NCBI GenBank assembly: GCA_935421135.1
Contig: OW285195.1
Span: forward strand, 2,666,001 to 2,730,000
DNA: 64,000 nucleotides
Direction: 5' to 3'
Origin: Bugulina stolonifera
Taxonomy: Eukaryota; Bryozoa; Gymnolaemata; Cheilostomatida; Bugulidae
This document shows, piece by piece, positions 11,136-22,911 of the stretch. The notes below the pieces were generated by a model, which saw only the letters and a program-made list of their open reading frames with translations, was not told the origin of the DNA and made no database searches. Each line of letters begins with the position of its first letter. The stretch's first letter is position 1. Position numbers and translations under genes: made by a program.

Positions 11136-12118
11136 TGTGGTGAAACAACCTGCCTGGACACGAACTGTTTTCCTATTATACACAAAAATTATTATAACAC
11201 TGACATTATTCATTCGTGCATGACATCTTACCTTGTATCGCATTCCTACTCATGCATGTTATCCATATCATTATACTGTATTATATACTGCGTGTCTTAT
11301 ATATACTAGCAATCAGGCTTTGGGATTACATTTATATTGCAACTTGGTTTTTCCCAGATATGTATTCTTAGTAATTGTGTGCTCTTGCTTGATTGTATTT
11401 TAATAGAGTGTTTTTGCCATGTTATCAAGTAACTCCATGGCCGACCTTATAGATTGAGCTCATAATTATATATGACATGTTTCTCCTTATTTTGTGCCAA
11501 GGCCGACCTTTTATGTGGCCGAGATCGGGCGGAGTCATCCATGTTGTTGCATCAGTTCCGGAGCCGATATCATGTCGGCCGGCCCATACCATGTCGGGCT
11601 CTTTTGGCTGGAAGTTGTTATAGTAGATAAGGCAGTGCATTTTGTATCTTTAGTCAATTATTGATTGCGCTTGAATAAAGCAACATCTCCTAACTCAACC
11701 TACAGAAGCTTACTCTTTAGGCGGGTAACTCTACCGGAGGATCCCTTGATCCAGTACGGCTCAAGTTCACCCCATTCTAGGCTAAGCATATCTTTCTACA
11801 CCCCTTAGACTTAGGTCAATCCCGGGTTCTAAATGAACCTAGCGTCCGTGCTAAGATCTCATGGCTAGACAATATTTCACTGCATTCTCTCGGAGTATAA
11901 ACTCTACATGACCTACGTCGGTCCTAAGCTCCAATGAGTCTCAGCATCGGCCTACGTCTGATATAACATACAATACACCTATAAAGAGCACATATAACTG
12001 TTCACTCTTTTATGTAATGAGCAGAAGGTACACTTGGTCGGCCTCTGCCACCTTCCAAGCCCTTCGCATACTTGTAGCCCTCGGCTCTCGTATGTAACAC
12101 AACTCCAAAAACCTTCCA
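11136..12118 (+). repeat. 5' LTR of element C
   Basis: Begins TGTGGTGAAAC and ends TTCCA just before the PBS, preceded by GTAT in the satellite. It contains a polyadenylation signal (GAATAAAGCAACATC, about 11672) and GC-rich promoter sequence near 11490-11600 like that of the other LTR family. The first 67 bp recur at 14597. Confidence 0.85.
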
Positions 12119-12337
12119 TTGGTGGCAGCAGTGGGATACCTTTGGTCGGCACTTGCAGTGAGAGGGAAGGCACCACGGCCTCGGCACTAAACCGAGACCT
12201 CGACCTTCATTTGGCCTTAATTGCAAATCCCTACCTCGGACCCTACAGACTGAACAGTTAGGCGACTTATCGTCGTCCTCAGCTCTACATCTACAAGACG
12301 ACTACGACGTCCCCATTCAGATACTTATCACTGAAGT

Positions 12338-12730
12338 ATGGCAGACATTGATCGGCTTGCAGAAGTCGTCGGGGAGTTTCTGGTCGAAGCTCGGCCACCT
12401 CCTCCCCAGGCTTCCTTCAAGACTCCTCAGTCCGACGGTCAAGGTGGCGTCGAATTCTTTATTGAACATTTCCTTACCGTAGCAGCAGCTAACGATTGGA
12501 ACCCTGCCTCGACCTACCTACATCTGCGAGAAACTCTCAAGGGCGCCGCCCAAGAGTGTGGCCAACCCAGCACAACCGAAGGCATCTTCGGAGCCCTTCG
12601 TGCCAGGTTCGGGCTAACCGCATCTGTGAAGACGGCTGTCCGTCCACCCAAAAGATTGCTACCTTCATTACTGACCCGAGAGACGACTAAATCTCGCCTC
12701 CGAGGACGACTGACTGCACGTTCCTCTTAG
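12338..12730 (+). pseudogene. gag: Gag of element C, truncated
   Basis: From ATG at 12338 about 96 residues align with the N-terminus of the A/B Gag: shared SFKTPQ, VEFFIE.FLT, YLHLRE.LKG and ARFGLT segments. After GLT the similarity stops abruptly and the frame runs about 34 unrelated residues to a TAG at 12728. The capsid C-terminal half, the frameshift region and the protease have been removed by deletion. It cannot make a working capsid protein. Confidence 0.85.
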
Positions 12731-13303
12731 GCGGCCGATGGCCGAGGCGTTACCAAAGTGAGTCCTCTCATCAGAACAATCAAGTCCATCTCCTATAGAC
12801 AAGGGCATAACACTCTGAAAAAGAAGGCTCGTTGGATGTGTGGCCGACCTCCAGACGAAGTCGCTAATAGCCGACGCCGAGCAAGCGTCAAAGGGAATGC
12901 TGCCCGACGAAGGAAACCTGCTTTCTTGTCCGTGGCCGAGGAACCGGAGGGCAGTTACATAATTCCTATGAAAATAAGCCCATCAGGTGGCTTGCCAGAC
13001 AGACTTGTGGTCAGCACTAAATTAAAAACGGTTGACAAGGTGGCTGGACACAAAGGAATGCAGAGCCACCAGTCAAGCAATCTATTGTCCACTGCAGATA
13101 ACAACACATCCGGTGACCCACGTTCCCAGGCAGCTCAACCATATAAAAGGGCTCCAAATATCCACAGAATCATCAGTAATCAGTCAGTCAGCAGCCAAGC
13201 AACACGCAGCCAGCAACTACAGCCAAGTAACAAGCAGCTCTTCTACTCGCCCTCGTCTCCTTCTTCTTCTTGCACCCCGAGTCAACAGATCGGCATCCAA
13301 TGA
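12731..13303 (+). CDS. Basic linker ORF of element C
   Basis: An open frame follows the deleted Gag-Pro region; its first probable initiator is not clear (GTG at 12758, no early ATG before residue 27). It shares the segments SYR..., KKARW and RPP with the 56939-57361 ORF of copy B, so this is a conserved part of the family, probably originally the C-terminal part of the Gag-Pro polyprotein. It is rich in Arg, Lys, Ser and Gln. Its stop overlaps the zinc-finger ORF start as ATGA (13300-13303). Function unknown. Confidence 0.5.
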   Translation, partial: AADGRGVTKVSPLIRTIKSISYRQGHNTLKKKARWMCGRPPDEVANSRRRASVKGNAARRRKPAFLSVAEEPEGSYIIPMKISPSGGLPDRLVVSTKLKTVDKVAGHKGMQSHQSSNLLSTADNNTSGDPRSQAAQPYKRAPNIHRIISNQSVSSQATRSQQLQPSNKQLFYSPSSPSSSCTPSQQIGIQ

Positions 13304-14543
13304 ACACTTCAGGTGAGGAATTCGACTTGGAGGCTGTACTATTGCTCTTAGACACTGATGATTTACACTCGGGTCTCGAGACTCCTACAAAGGTGAAGGT
13401 TGTACTGGTCAAGTCTGACATCGGCACTAGTCCAACGTCGGCTGTGTTGGGGGCACAGTCGGCCTAGACCTGGTGTCATCTGCATTGGGGAGTGCAGATG
13501 ACTTTGACTCGTATTGCCTCTCTTCAAGGGCGTCTCCCGACTCGGGTGTCTTTACACTTATGCCTATATCGGCATCTTCTACTGTTTCTTCATCTGAGTC
13601 GGCCTCGGCCACTTCAGATCTATCCACAATATTGCTAGACATAGATGACTTACAACTTCCTTCTGTTGTAGCATCCTCTTTGTCTGGTCTTTCAGCACAG
13701 ATGCCTAGGGCGCCTAGGTGCTGGGTCTCGGCTGAGACCCGAGAGATCATTCAAGCCACCGCAAAGCTACGGAGTCGGGCATCCTACTGCCGACTGTGCC
13801 ATTGGGCCGGCACAGAGGCAGAGGTGACCCGACACGCCTGCCAGCACTTTACCCACTACTTCTGCCACTGTGGACAGAGTGCACCTACAGCGAAAGCAGT
13901 CTATGCACACCAGAAAGAGGTCGGCCACGGCAGCATCCAGTACGAGGTCGACCTACACTCCTTCCAAAACTACCTCCAGGCTATGGAACTAGACAGACGC
14001 ATCTCCTACCCCACTTGTATACCGGAACAAGTAGGGCCTAAGCCATATGCCCTGCCAGAGGAACCAACAACTACAGAGACGCAGACAGCTTTGGTCCGGC
14101 TGACACCGCCTCCTGTACCTAGGACTCACAAGGTCAAGAAAAGGTCCTTATGGCAATGCCTCGGGAGCCCGAAGACGCGTGTACACAGGTTCCCTGAACT
14201 GCGAGATTCTCATCGAGGTAGTGACACAGATGACATACCTAAGAGGCGTCCTAGGCCTCATACAAAGCCGAACAAGTCTACCAGTACTGCTACTCCTTCC
14301 CTCGAGAGACTACTAGGACAGTCTCCACCCAGTCAAGAATTTCCCAGGGAGAGGGAGAGACTCTGCAGCACCATTAACAATTGGCTGGGTCAATTGCGAC
14401 ACTAGCTCCACAACCTCCAGAGCAGGATTCCTAACTCCACTGGAACAGGCCATGACTTACTGCAAGCAGAAGCCAAGAAGGTACTAGCGGAAATTCAGTT
14501 ACACCAGCGACTGTCCCACAAAATCCTCATGCCCCAGGAGTAG
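13300..14543 (+). pseudogene. Two-zinc-finger accessory ORF of element C, frameshifted
   Basis: This is the homologue of the 399-residue ORF of copy B. The N-terminal acidic segment (FDLEAVLLLLDTDDL) starts at ATG 13300, is broken by a frameshift near 13467, and the main frame runs 13473-14405. Two fingers are intact: C-x2-C-x11-H-x3-H, then C-x1-C-x12-H-x5-H, followed by IQYEVD and VGPKP. A conserved DIPKRRPRP basic motif and the ERERLC C-terminal segment follow. A TAG at 14403 replaces the Gln codon seen in copy B; similarity continues beyond it to 14543. Finger spacing is identical to copy B, suggesting selection before decay. Confidence 0.85.
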
Positions 14544-14596
14544 ATGGCGAATCGGGGGGCTCCTATCTAATCCCGGGACTGAGAATCGGGGGGCTG

Positions 14597-14663
14597 TGTG
14601 GTGAAACAGCCTGCCTGGACATGAACTGTATTCCTATTATACACAAACATTATTATAACACTG
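14597..14663 (+). repeat. 3' LTR stump of element C
   Basis: The first 67 bp of the LTR follow the polypurine tract and then break directly into inverted satellite. Only five or so differences separate it from the 5' LTR start. Confidence 0.85.
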
Positions 14664-15296
14664 TGGGGACCGCTAGACGTCTAACTATTATTATATTGAC
14701 TGTGTACATGTGATAGATGTCTAACTATATTACATTGAATGTGTGCATCTGACACTTTCTATAAGAGTACTTGTGGGGACCGCTAACTGTCTAACTATAT
14801 TATATTGACTGTGTGCTTGTGATCCTTTCTTTAAGAGTACTAGTGGGGATCGCCAGCCATCTAACTATATTATATTGACTGTGTGCATGTGATACTTTCT
14901 GTAAGAGTACTTGTGGGGACCGCTATCAGTCTAACTATATTACATTGACTGTGTGCATGTCATGCTTTCTATAAGAGTACTTGTGGGGACCGCCAGCCAT
15001 CTAATTATATTGACTGTGTGGATGTGATACTTTCTGTAAGAGTACTTGTGGGGACCGTCTCCTGTCTAGCCATATTATATTGAGTGTGTGCATGTCATAC
15101 TTTCTATAAGAGTACATGTGGAGACCGCTAGCAGTCTAACTATGTTATATTGACTGTGTGCATGTGATACTTTTTATAATAGTATTTCTGTGGACCGTAT
15201 CCTGTCTAACTATATTACATGTATATTGACTGTGTGCATGTGATACTTTCTAAGAGTACTTGTGGGGACCACTAAAAGTCTAACTATATTATATAA
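14664..15296 (-). repeat. 68-70-bp satellite, inverted orientation
   Basis: About nine units of the satellite seen at 9990-11135, now reverse-complemented (TTGTGGGGACCGCTA, ATTGACTGTGTGCATGTGA). The junction with the LTR stump marks an inversion or rearrangement breakpoint. Confidence 0.9.
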
Positions 15297-17200
15297 CAGC
15301 ACATATCGTGAGAATATTTCAGTCTGCTACAAACAGCATAAATATAACATTGACTTTATTGTTTCAGATAGAAGAGATAGATTTAGCCAAGACCAATTAT
15401 GGCACCATAAACAAAAAAAAACAGAGCTTAGTATCATCTAAAATGTAGATATGCCCAGGTCTGCCGGATACATCACACATACAGTTTGGCAATTATATGA
15501 CATACTAATCTGGTTGGTATAAAAGAGAGAGACAGATAGAAGGAGACAAGAATTCTACACATAGCTTGTTAACAGTTCTATGTAAGGTGGTGAAATATTA
15601 AATATTTTATATAATTTTATTGAGAGACTCAGACCCATCCAGAGAGACTGAAGCTATATGTTTTGCCACGTAGTTATTAATTTTTGTAGCTTACAATAGG
15701 CTTCTTTGGAAACTGAACTAGTTCATATGAGACTGTTTTTATCGTCAGACGTAACTAGTGCTTGCTCTGAAGAGGAATCTTTCTTGTTAAAATAAATATT
15801 ATTACCAGGCACACCTAACCTTGCGTTATAGCTATAGCTATATTGTTGAATAAAATAATTTGTTATTGCTACAGATTGCTATTATAAGCTTGCACGGTGC
15901 AATATCCGAATAGGCCTAATATGTAATATATTTTATAGTTAGGCTTTTAATAATAAAGATATCAAATTGAACTTTGAATCTCACGTTTGGTTTTGAATGT
16001 AATTTAAGGAACATAATAACTCAGACATTAACACACGCCATTTGAATTCAGATTGCAGGGTTTGATTGATAGTCAGTCAGAGATTTCTGCCATACAATAA
16101 CAAGTTACATGTAGGTGATGAATAAAGATAGTGCAGTTGTAAAGAGTCTAGGATTGCTAAAAATCCCAATGTATGTTACATGCATATGGAACCTGAATTA
16201 TCAATTAGTAGTAGTAGTAGTAGTAGGGACGAATGACAAAATATGCTAATTAGTTAGACGTGTGCTATCATTATTATTTAATACATGTGCCAAGTGTATT
16301 ATGGTAAACCAATAAAATCAATAATATTTACAAGTATATCAGTGACTAATATTAGTGTTGTAATAATATTGTTGATGTCGCAATGGAAGGAGGGATGACC
16401 CAAAAGTTCAACCCAACATCCAAGTTGATATCTCTGTACCTCGCTGTGGAATGTTCTGATAACAGGTTATTGGCACTAGTCACTGGGTATCCACAATGTC
16501 ATGTTGTGGAACCTGTGATTGGTGCCAATCCTGTGTCTTTGTATATCGAACTGTTACTCCAAATGGTTTTATATACACAAATCAGCATATTTTGTCATAG
16601 TAGCCAAGTTGGCTTTTGGCTTTTCGCGCAAAAGCGACAGCATTCCTTATAAGTCTATTAACCAGTAAAGGATAACTCAGAACTGAACAAGTAATGCAAC
16701 AAAAGATGATTGTTAAAACTAATTGTGTATCGTATTGCAAAAAGTAACCTTAGTAGATTTTTCGAGGTCAAAAAATTCAGCAACATATTACGCTATATAC
16801 AACACTTGCTTTAACATGAAGAACTACCCATATGTTGTACTGATGAATACAAAACTAGACTAAACCCTACACCGAGCAACAACCACCACAATACAGAATA
16901 TTTAGATGTACACTGTGCACCAGAAATGTGGGAGTCAGTTTGCAATAACTAATGTAGTTAACAGAGAAAATTTTCACTATAAGCAACAAGAGCAGCTGGC
17001 CTAACATCTAATCAAATATGTGAACCTGAAGTTATAAGTTTAGCTGTACTATAACATTACATTTGAGCACAACGATAGCAAAATAAACTCAGTGAGCACC
17101 ACAACAGTAAACTCAGCGTACTCCTAACTAAAGGTGTAGGATTCTGTGTGCAATAACTAATGGAGTTTAGAGAGTTAAACCACACTATAACCAGTCAGAG
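15297..17200. other. No gene recognised
   Basis: AT-rich sequence with a short (AGT)n run near 16208 and scattered short frames. An 89-residue frame at 16383-16652 has no recognisable motif. Confidence 0.5.
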
Positions 17201-17203
17201 CAG

Positions 17204-17890
17204 AGGTTCTACCATCCTCTATAGGTACTACCATTGTCCTTACATTGCTTACAGAGATAGTCATCAGTGTCAAATTTACCAAATGAATCAATATCAATAT
17301 CCTTTAGGATGATACACTGCCTGCGTTACCACTCATGGCAATACGAGCACTCGACCATCCACAGGTTTTCCTTCTCCTTATCTGTATGATGATAAGGCAT
17401 TCGGCAATTACTGTAGATCTACATGTAAAATCGAAATAATATTTTTTATTAAAGCATTTTAATGGTGGAGGACAGCAATACCAAGAAAAACTTGGAACTT
17501 GTCTCGAAATGTCTTGGCAATGGCTGAAGAATAATAACAGCTGCCTAGAACAGATATATTACATTCACATAAAACATAAAACAACTGCAATTGTGGGACC
17601 TACATGTACCTTAAAAGATATGGTTGATGCCTTGATCCGGCAAAGTTTCTCAGTTGTCTTAGGAAACTCGATCCAATGCCCTCTCTTCATACAATTTATG
17701 AACTGATGACACATCTCAGATTGCTTAAAGCATGCTTTTTTCGGTCTCCACCAGTGAGCACCTCAACAAGAAATGCAATGGCGAAAAACCCACAGTCATT
17801 ACCTCCAACTTGCCTTTGTAGAAATTCGCTGACTACGCTCACTTTGTCTGCTGGTGTTTTCCCTAAACCTACATAAATAACCAATAGTTT
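17204..17890 (-). pseudogene. Ulp1-type cysteine protease / PHD-finger gene remnant
   Basis: The minus-strand frame at 17884-17696 contains QVGGNDCGFFAIAF, the catalytic Gln-x6-Cys end of a Ulp1/SENP (C48) protease domain. A one-base slip in a run of A residues (about 17752) shifts the frame; the next frame continues with typical C-terminal Ulp1 sequence ending in IEFPKTTEK and a plausible splice donor at about 17609. Further downstream at about 17395-17204 another exon encodes a PHD-like Cys/His pattern (CSYCHEW, YLCKQCK) broken by an in-frame TAA. Ulp1 plus PHD is a known arrangement in transposon-derived genes of cnidarians and other invertebrates. It is clearly inactive. Confidence 0.65.
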
Positions 17891-18049
17891 TAAATATAAA
17901 ACCCATGCAATTTACAAATCTACGGAAGTGATATACATGTAGCAGCATGGGTATCATATCCAACTCTATCAAACTTGTCATACTTTAGTAGAAATCTGTC
18001 ATATCTTCATGACAAGTAAAAAATATTACAATAGTTTCATTTTTCAGAT

Positions 18050-18750
18050 GTCAAGAAACGATCAATGTGGTATTATAATGAGTTACTAAGGGTGAGATGT
18101 GAAGGTAGTGTCCAACAACACAGCTGGGGGAGCATGGAACTTACACTGCTTGTCATAACCATTAACAATATATTATGTAATGCAAGAGAGCGTACAAATC
18201 TGTGACATGTAAATACTTTACTTGAAACTGCCCTCCTGATATACTACAAATATACAGAATAGTACAAAAAGTGGTCAATGATGAAATATAGACACGAATA
18301 TTAATAATTATAAATGAGTTATTTCGGAATGAGCACAATTACATAATATAATGTTAAATGTTCTTACCTTGCTCTTGCATTACGTCATAACATAGCTAGC
18401 TCTTTGCTAGAACTTCCATTCGACTAAATTAAGATCTTTTTGCTTTAGATGTCTAGGCCAGGCCTGCTCTCTGTGGAAATCTCATAGTAGAACTCGACTA
18501 TCTAAATTGAAATACACATTATACAATTATTAAAAATCATGTCATCTTTCAACTCATTTCCAAGAATGAAAGAAACAGTCACCTTAGTTAGACAGAAAAT
18601 TATGTAGCAATGGTAGGTTAAAAAAATATCACTTAACAGCAATGACATGAAAAATGCAGAAAACCTAAATATATAATTAATTTAATTTACCTAGTAATCA
18701 ACATTGGTCTTCACAACTAGAAAAAAAAGAGTACAGGGCATATTTTGTAG
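18050..18750. other. No gene recognised
   Basis: AT-rich sequence between the two remnants of the MULE/Ulp1 gene. The expected core of the transposase is not visible here, so it is deleted or too decayed to see. Confidence 0.4.
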
Positions 18751-18754
18751 TTTA

Positions 18755-20922
18755 GTGAGTGGCGTCTAGAAGGCACAGTTCACTACCATACATGTTGAGT
18801 AGCCTTTTCTGTGTTAATGATTGGTGATCGAACAGAAAGCGATGCTCTGATGTGGAAGGCTCAAAGAAGAAGCTCTGGTGGCCATTGTTCCAATCTTTAG
18901 ATATAGTCAGCTTCAGATTTTCTTGATCGGATTGAGAATAGCTGGTAACAAAAGACAACGGTTCTTGTAGCAGCAAACCACCATTTGCTAAGATTGTCTT
19001 TAAACCCGTTGAACTCAGCCATTCGTGATTAATACTGTTTTAAGAAATGTGTGTATAAAGAATTGTCAATATTGTATTTGGCGGCACATGTTCTATATAA
19101 ATTGCAAATTCTACGTATATGATGCGTTTGCACTTTCAATGGCTACTATAATGTATAACTTACAATCAGGGGCGGATTTGGGGGTCCCGCCCTCCCTGCC
19201 ATGGCGGGACCTTTCATTTCTAATAAAAAAATTAAATTGCCAACTATCAATGATAACACACAGTTGTAAGTTTATTTGCGGAGGCATCCTACCCTGCCCA
19301 GCATAATCTAAGCATATTCTGATGAAAATGATGCTATATGGCTATAACATACCAAAAGATAGCTTAGGAATTGAGCTTTCATCCTATACAATTTATAGTA
19401 AGGATATTTCAGTACCCTCCCACTACTGGCAGTCTTTTATTTGCCATGAAATAAGACTACACTAATTACTTTACAATGAGTGACTTTTGATAGACTATAC
19501 TTGTGACCACAGTAAATGTTATTACCAGTTATAATAACAAAATAATTGCTGCTATCAATGAGCTGCTGCTGCTGGGCTGAGTAATACATGTTGTAACAGT
19601 GCCACAGCATTATTTTTGAAGATATACATGTATGTACCTCTGAAATTTCATAAGCTACTTCATGTCATGTGCACAAGCTCTCAAGGCTCAAACATTACAA
19701 AAAAAGTAATGTCTCCACATACATGTAGATGCCATGCACTAAATTTTCCTTTTGGGAAACCTAGGATAATAACACTTTCATCTCTATCTACCAAAAAATT
19801 TAGCATTATTTCTCTTTTGATAAAGTCATGTGATGGCATATTTTTAATAGGCTACATAATCTTGAGCCCTGGCACAGTAACCATAGTTATAAACAAGCTA
19901 TTTTTAAATTTCTATTTCTAATACACAGTCAAGCATTCATAATATGTAAAGTAGCCCCTGCAACATACTTGCCAGAGATATCACTGCTCCAAATTTATTA
20001 TTATTGCATTTCTGCAAAGTAGAAATTCCTGCATTTATCTTAGTTGTAAATCCTCACTTACTAAATCTTTACGCGTCCCCAGAAACACAAAATTTTTTTA
20101 TCTGGTTACTGAGATCAACTAGCATGTAACAGAAACATGTTGATGCCAAGTGTAAGTGTGCATAAATTTGCTTCATTTAACACAAAATCCAGCATATAGC
20201 TTCGGCGTCCGGGGCGCTGCCCCGGACCCCGCCAGGGGGCCTAGCCGGCCCCCTGGACCCCTGCCTGTTGGCAGAACCCTTCAAACTGAGCCAGATCCGC
20301 CCCTGCTTACAATGTAGTTCGTAGTGCTAACTGAATGTGATTTATTATTAGTTGGTCACCTTGGCGATAGCGGTGGTTGTTATAGGATGCTTCTGGGAAG
20401 TTTGTGGACGCAAAATCATCAATATGCCTTTGCATGTCAGCTAGACTGTATAATGCCATGTTTAACAACAAGTTGGTAAATTTTTCCTTTAACTCTCTCA
20501 TCGATTTTCAAGAGCAATTCAGCATTCTAAAAGTGAGAGTAAATATTACAGAAATAACTGAATGCTAAACATTGCCCATGAAAATTATATTTCCCCATGT
20601 TCAGCTTCAAAAGTGCATGCATAAACAATTTTCAATCATCATCAATGAGAATACACAATATACTCCCGTTAGTGTGGATAAATTATGTGAATAGCAGCTC
20701 AAGTTCTACAACAACTGCAACTTGAATAACTGTGTTACTAAAACCAAATGTAACAGCTCTTTAAATGTTTAGTAGCTGTACTACCTGACCTGTTATGTGA
20801 CCTTGGTGACTCTCTACTGATGGAATAGTTAGGTCATGCACTATTAAATAACGTGCTAGAGGGCCAATGGCTCGGAGCTTCTTTGACAGCATTTCCTTTT
20901 CATACTTTGTTCCATGCTCCAG
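18755..20922 (-). pseudogene. MULE-like transposase gene remnant, three exons visible
   Basis: Three minus-strand exons are seen. Exon 20922-20785 (46 codons, clean AG/GT borders) has KKLRAIGPLARYLI. Exon 20526-20311 contains NHIQLAL after a basic segment but has an upstream in-frame stop. Exon from 19034 contains DQENLKL and MYGSELCLLDATH, the start of the first catalytic-Asp strand of a MULE-family transposase, then a stop. The rest of the catalytic domain is missing. A hAT element sits in the intron between the last two. The Ulp1/PHD remnant lies downstream on the same strand and may have been part of the same gene. Confidence 0.55.
19167..20305. mobile_element. hAT-type non-autonomous element (1,139 bp)
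   Basis: Termini CAGGGGCGGATTTGG and CCAGATCCGCCCCTG form an imperfect inverted repeat flanked by an exact 8-bp duplication, CTTACAAT (19159-19166 and 20306-20313). Subterminal GC-rich inverted segments (GCGGGAC, GGGGCGCTGCCCCGG) bound an AT-rich interior with no transposase. The duplication includes a splice donor of the surrounding MULE-like gene. Confidence 0.92.
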
Positions 20923-21268
20923 CTGAAATAGAAAACTAGCGTACAATATAAATACATGTGGTTGACAAGGACAGAAAAAGATAGTTGATTAAATAGGTTA
21001 ATAACCAGAAATGCATGAAAGACATCACCAGCACAGTCATGCAACTAATTTCTCTAATAAAATCATACTTGCATTCTAATGATATATACCTTGAAATCTA
21101 TAAATCAAAGTAGATTGGTAATAGTAATTCTTGTTGGTCACCCAACTTTGATTGATGACTATAGAAGCTGCCTCCACCTGACTACTGCATGATCATCCTT
21201 CTGCAACTTCTGCATTCACAGGATAAATAAAAGGAAGTCAATTTTAATTTCATCATCATATATAATAC

Positions 21269-22411
21269 TGTAATGTTTTGCTGTGTAGGGCTACGTACGA
21301 GTGCCGATGTAGCACGGGTACGGGAAGTGCTTGGTGGTTGGTAGAGGACGACCAAAGTAAGTTCCACACATTACATAAAGAGTGAACAGCTAGTTAAGCT
21401 CTATGATTGTTGAATAAGACGTAGGCCGAGGCTGAGACTCATAGAAAAGTCCAGGGTCGACGTAGGTCTGTAGGTGTACACTTCAAAGGAGTGTAGAAAG
21501 AAGTAGTATTGAGCTAAGGGCTTAGACCCAACACTAGGCTTATGAAGAATCCAGGATCGGCTAAAGTCCGATGAAGTAGAACTCACAAGGAGTGGAGAAA
21601 GAGTGCTTAAACGAGTATGAGGATGAGCTCGGCCACTTAGGTCTAAGAAGACCTGTGGGTGGATCTACCTGCCTGCGAGAGTAAGACTCTAGGTTGAGTT
21701 AGGAAATGTTGCTTTATTCAAGCGCAATCAACAACTGATTTGATACAAGAAATGTGCTGGCTTTTATACTAATAATGCTTCCGGAAAAAGGTACGACCAG
21801 GTATCAAACCGGAACTTACGCAACAACATGGCGTAGTTCCGCCCGACTTTTTGTGCAAGGTCGACACTTTTGGTGCTCGACGTCGGCCACCAAAAGTGTC
21901 GACCTTGCACAAAAAGTCGGGCGGAACTACGCCATGTTGTTGCGTAAGTTTCGGTTTGATACCTTGCAAGGTCGACACTTTCGGTGCCCGACCTCGGCCA
22001 CCAAAAGTGTCGACCTTGCACAAAAAGTGGTTGCGATATACCAGCATGGATTATATATAAATATGGCTTGACACATCGGCCCCAAAAGTATACAGGTAAA
22101 AGACTTGGAGGACGCAATCAGTATAATAGGTAATTGCACACATAGTATAATTAAGCCATGTAGGAAATGCGGCAACCTGATTGGTTAATAATAACAATAA
22201 TAACCACATTATAAATACAGCAGTTGATTATAATAGTAGATAATAATAGATATAGTTTGATGTCCATGCATATTATATATGATTATATATGAGAGTAATG
22301 TTCATGCATGTATAAGGTATTGGAACAATGTCAGGTAGGTGTAGGTTCCATGTATAGGATACATGCACAAGTTATAGTCCATGCTAAGGCAGGCTATGGT
22401 GATTCACCACA
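21269..22411 (-). mobile_element. Solo LTR of element-C family with long internal palindrome
   Basis: A 1,143-bp minus-strand LTR begins (minus) TGTGGTGAATC at 22411 and ends at 21269, flanked by the 4-bp duplication ATAC. Segments around 21290-21760 match the LTRs at 11136-12118 and 34695-35684. Where those have a simple promoter, this copy has a near-perfect palindrome at about 21784-21962 and a second hairpin at about 21963-22025. AATAAA on the minus strand lies near 21715. Confidence 0.8.
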
Positions 22412-22671
22412 ATACCAATGTTATGTGAACTGACCAATTAAAAACCTGTCTCGCACACTCTTACCTTAAGGCAACCTGAAAATTTTTAAATTCCACTAAT
22501 ATTTAATTTCAGATCTGAACCATCTATCTATATTTATAGCTTTTTGCAACTATTAATATAAAATCTACCAACAGAAAGGAATCAAGGCTAAAAATAGAAT
22601 GAAACGCTGATGACTAGAATGACTACTTCAGTTTTACAGTCCGAAAAGTTATTGGAAATTTATCTGAAAAG

Positions 22672-22905
22672 GGTCGACCTTGCACAAAAAGTGGTTACGA
22701 TATACCAGCATGGATTATATATAAATATGGCTTGACACATCGGCCCCAAAAGTATACAGGTAAAAGACTTGGAGCAAACAATCAGTGTAATAGGTAAATG
22801 CACACATAGTATAATTAAGCCATGTAGGAAATGCGGCAACCTGATTGGTTATAATAACAATAATAAGCACATTATAAATACAGCAGTTGATTATAATTTA
22901 GACCA
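22672..22905 (-). repeat. LTR fragment, duplicate of 22009-22234
   Basis: About 230 bp repeat the inner part of the preceding solo LTR (CGACCTTGCACAAAAAGTGG, GGATTATATATAAATATGG and the downstream AT-rich segment) with few changes. It is either a truncated second LTR or a local duplication. Confidence 0.75.
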
Positions 22906-22911
22906 TGAGCC

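Larger units (their letters stand above)
11136..14663 (+). mobile_element. Element C: decayed Gag/zinc-finger LTR retrotransposon
   Basis: Components in order are a 983-bp 5' LTR (11136-12118), a PBS TGGTGGCAGCAGTGGGA one base inside it, a truncated Gag, a basic linker ORF, a two-zinc-finger ORF, a polypurine tract AATCGGGGGGCTG, and a 67-bp stump of 3' LTR (14597-14663). Gag, linker and zinc-finger proteins match those of copies A/B at about half identity or less, so this is a related but distinct family. The second half of Gag and the whole protease are deleted. Reverse transcriptase and integrase are absent. Its LTR family is also present as solo copies at 21269-22411 and 34695-35684. Confidence 0.85.
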
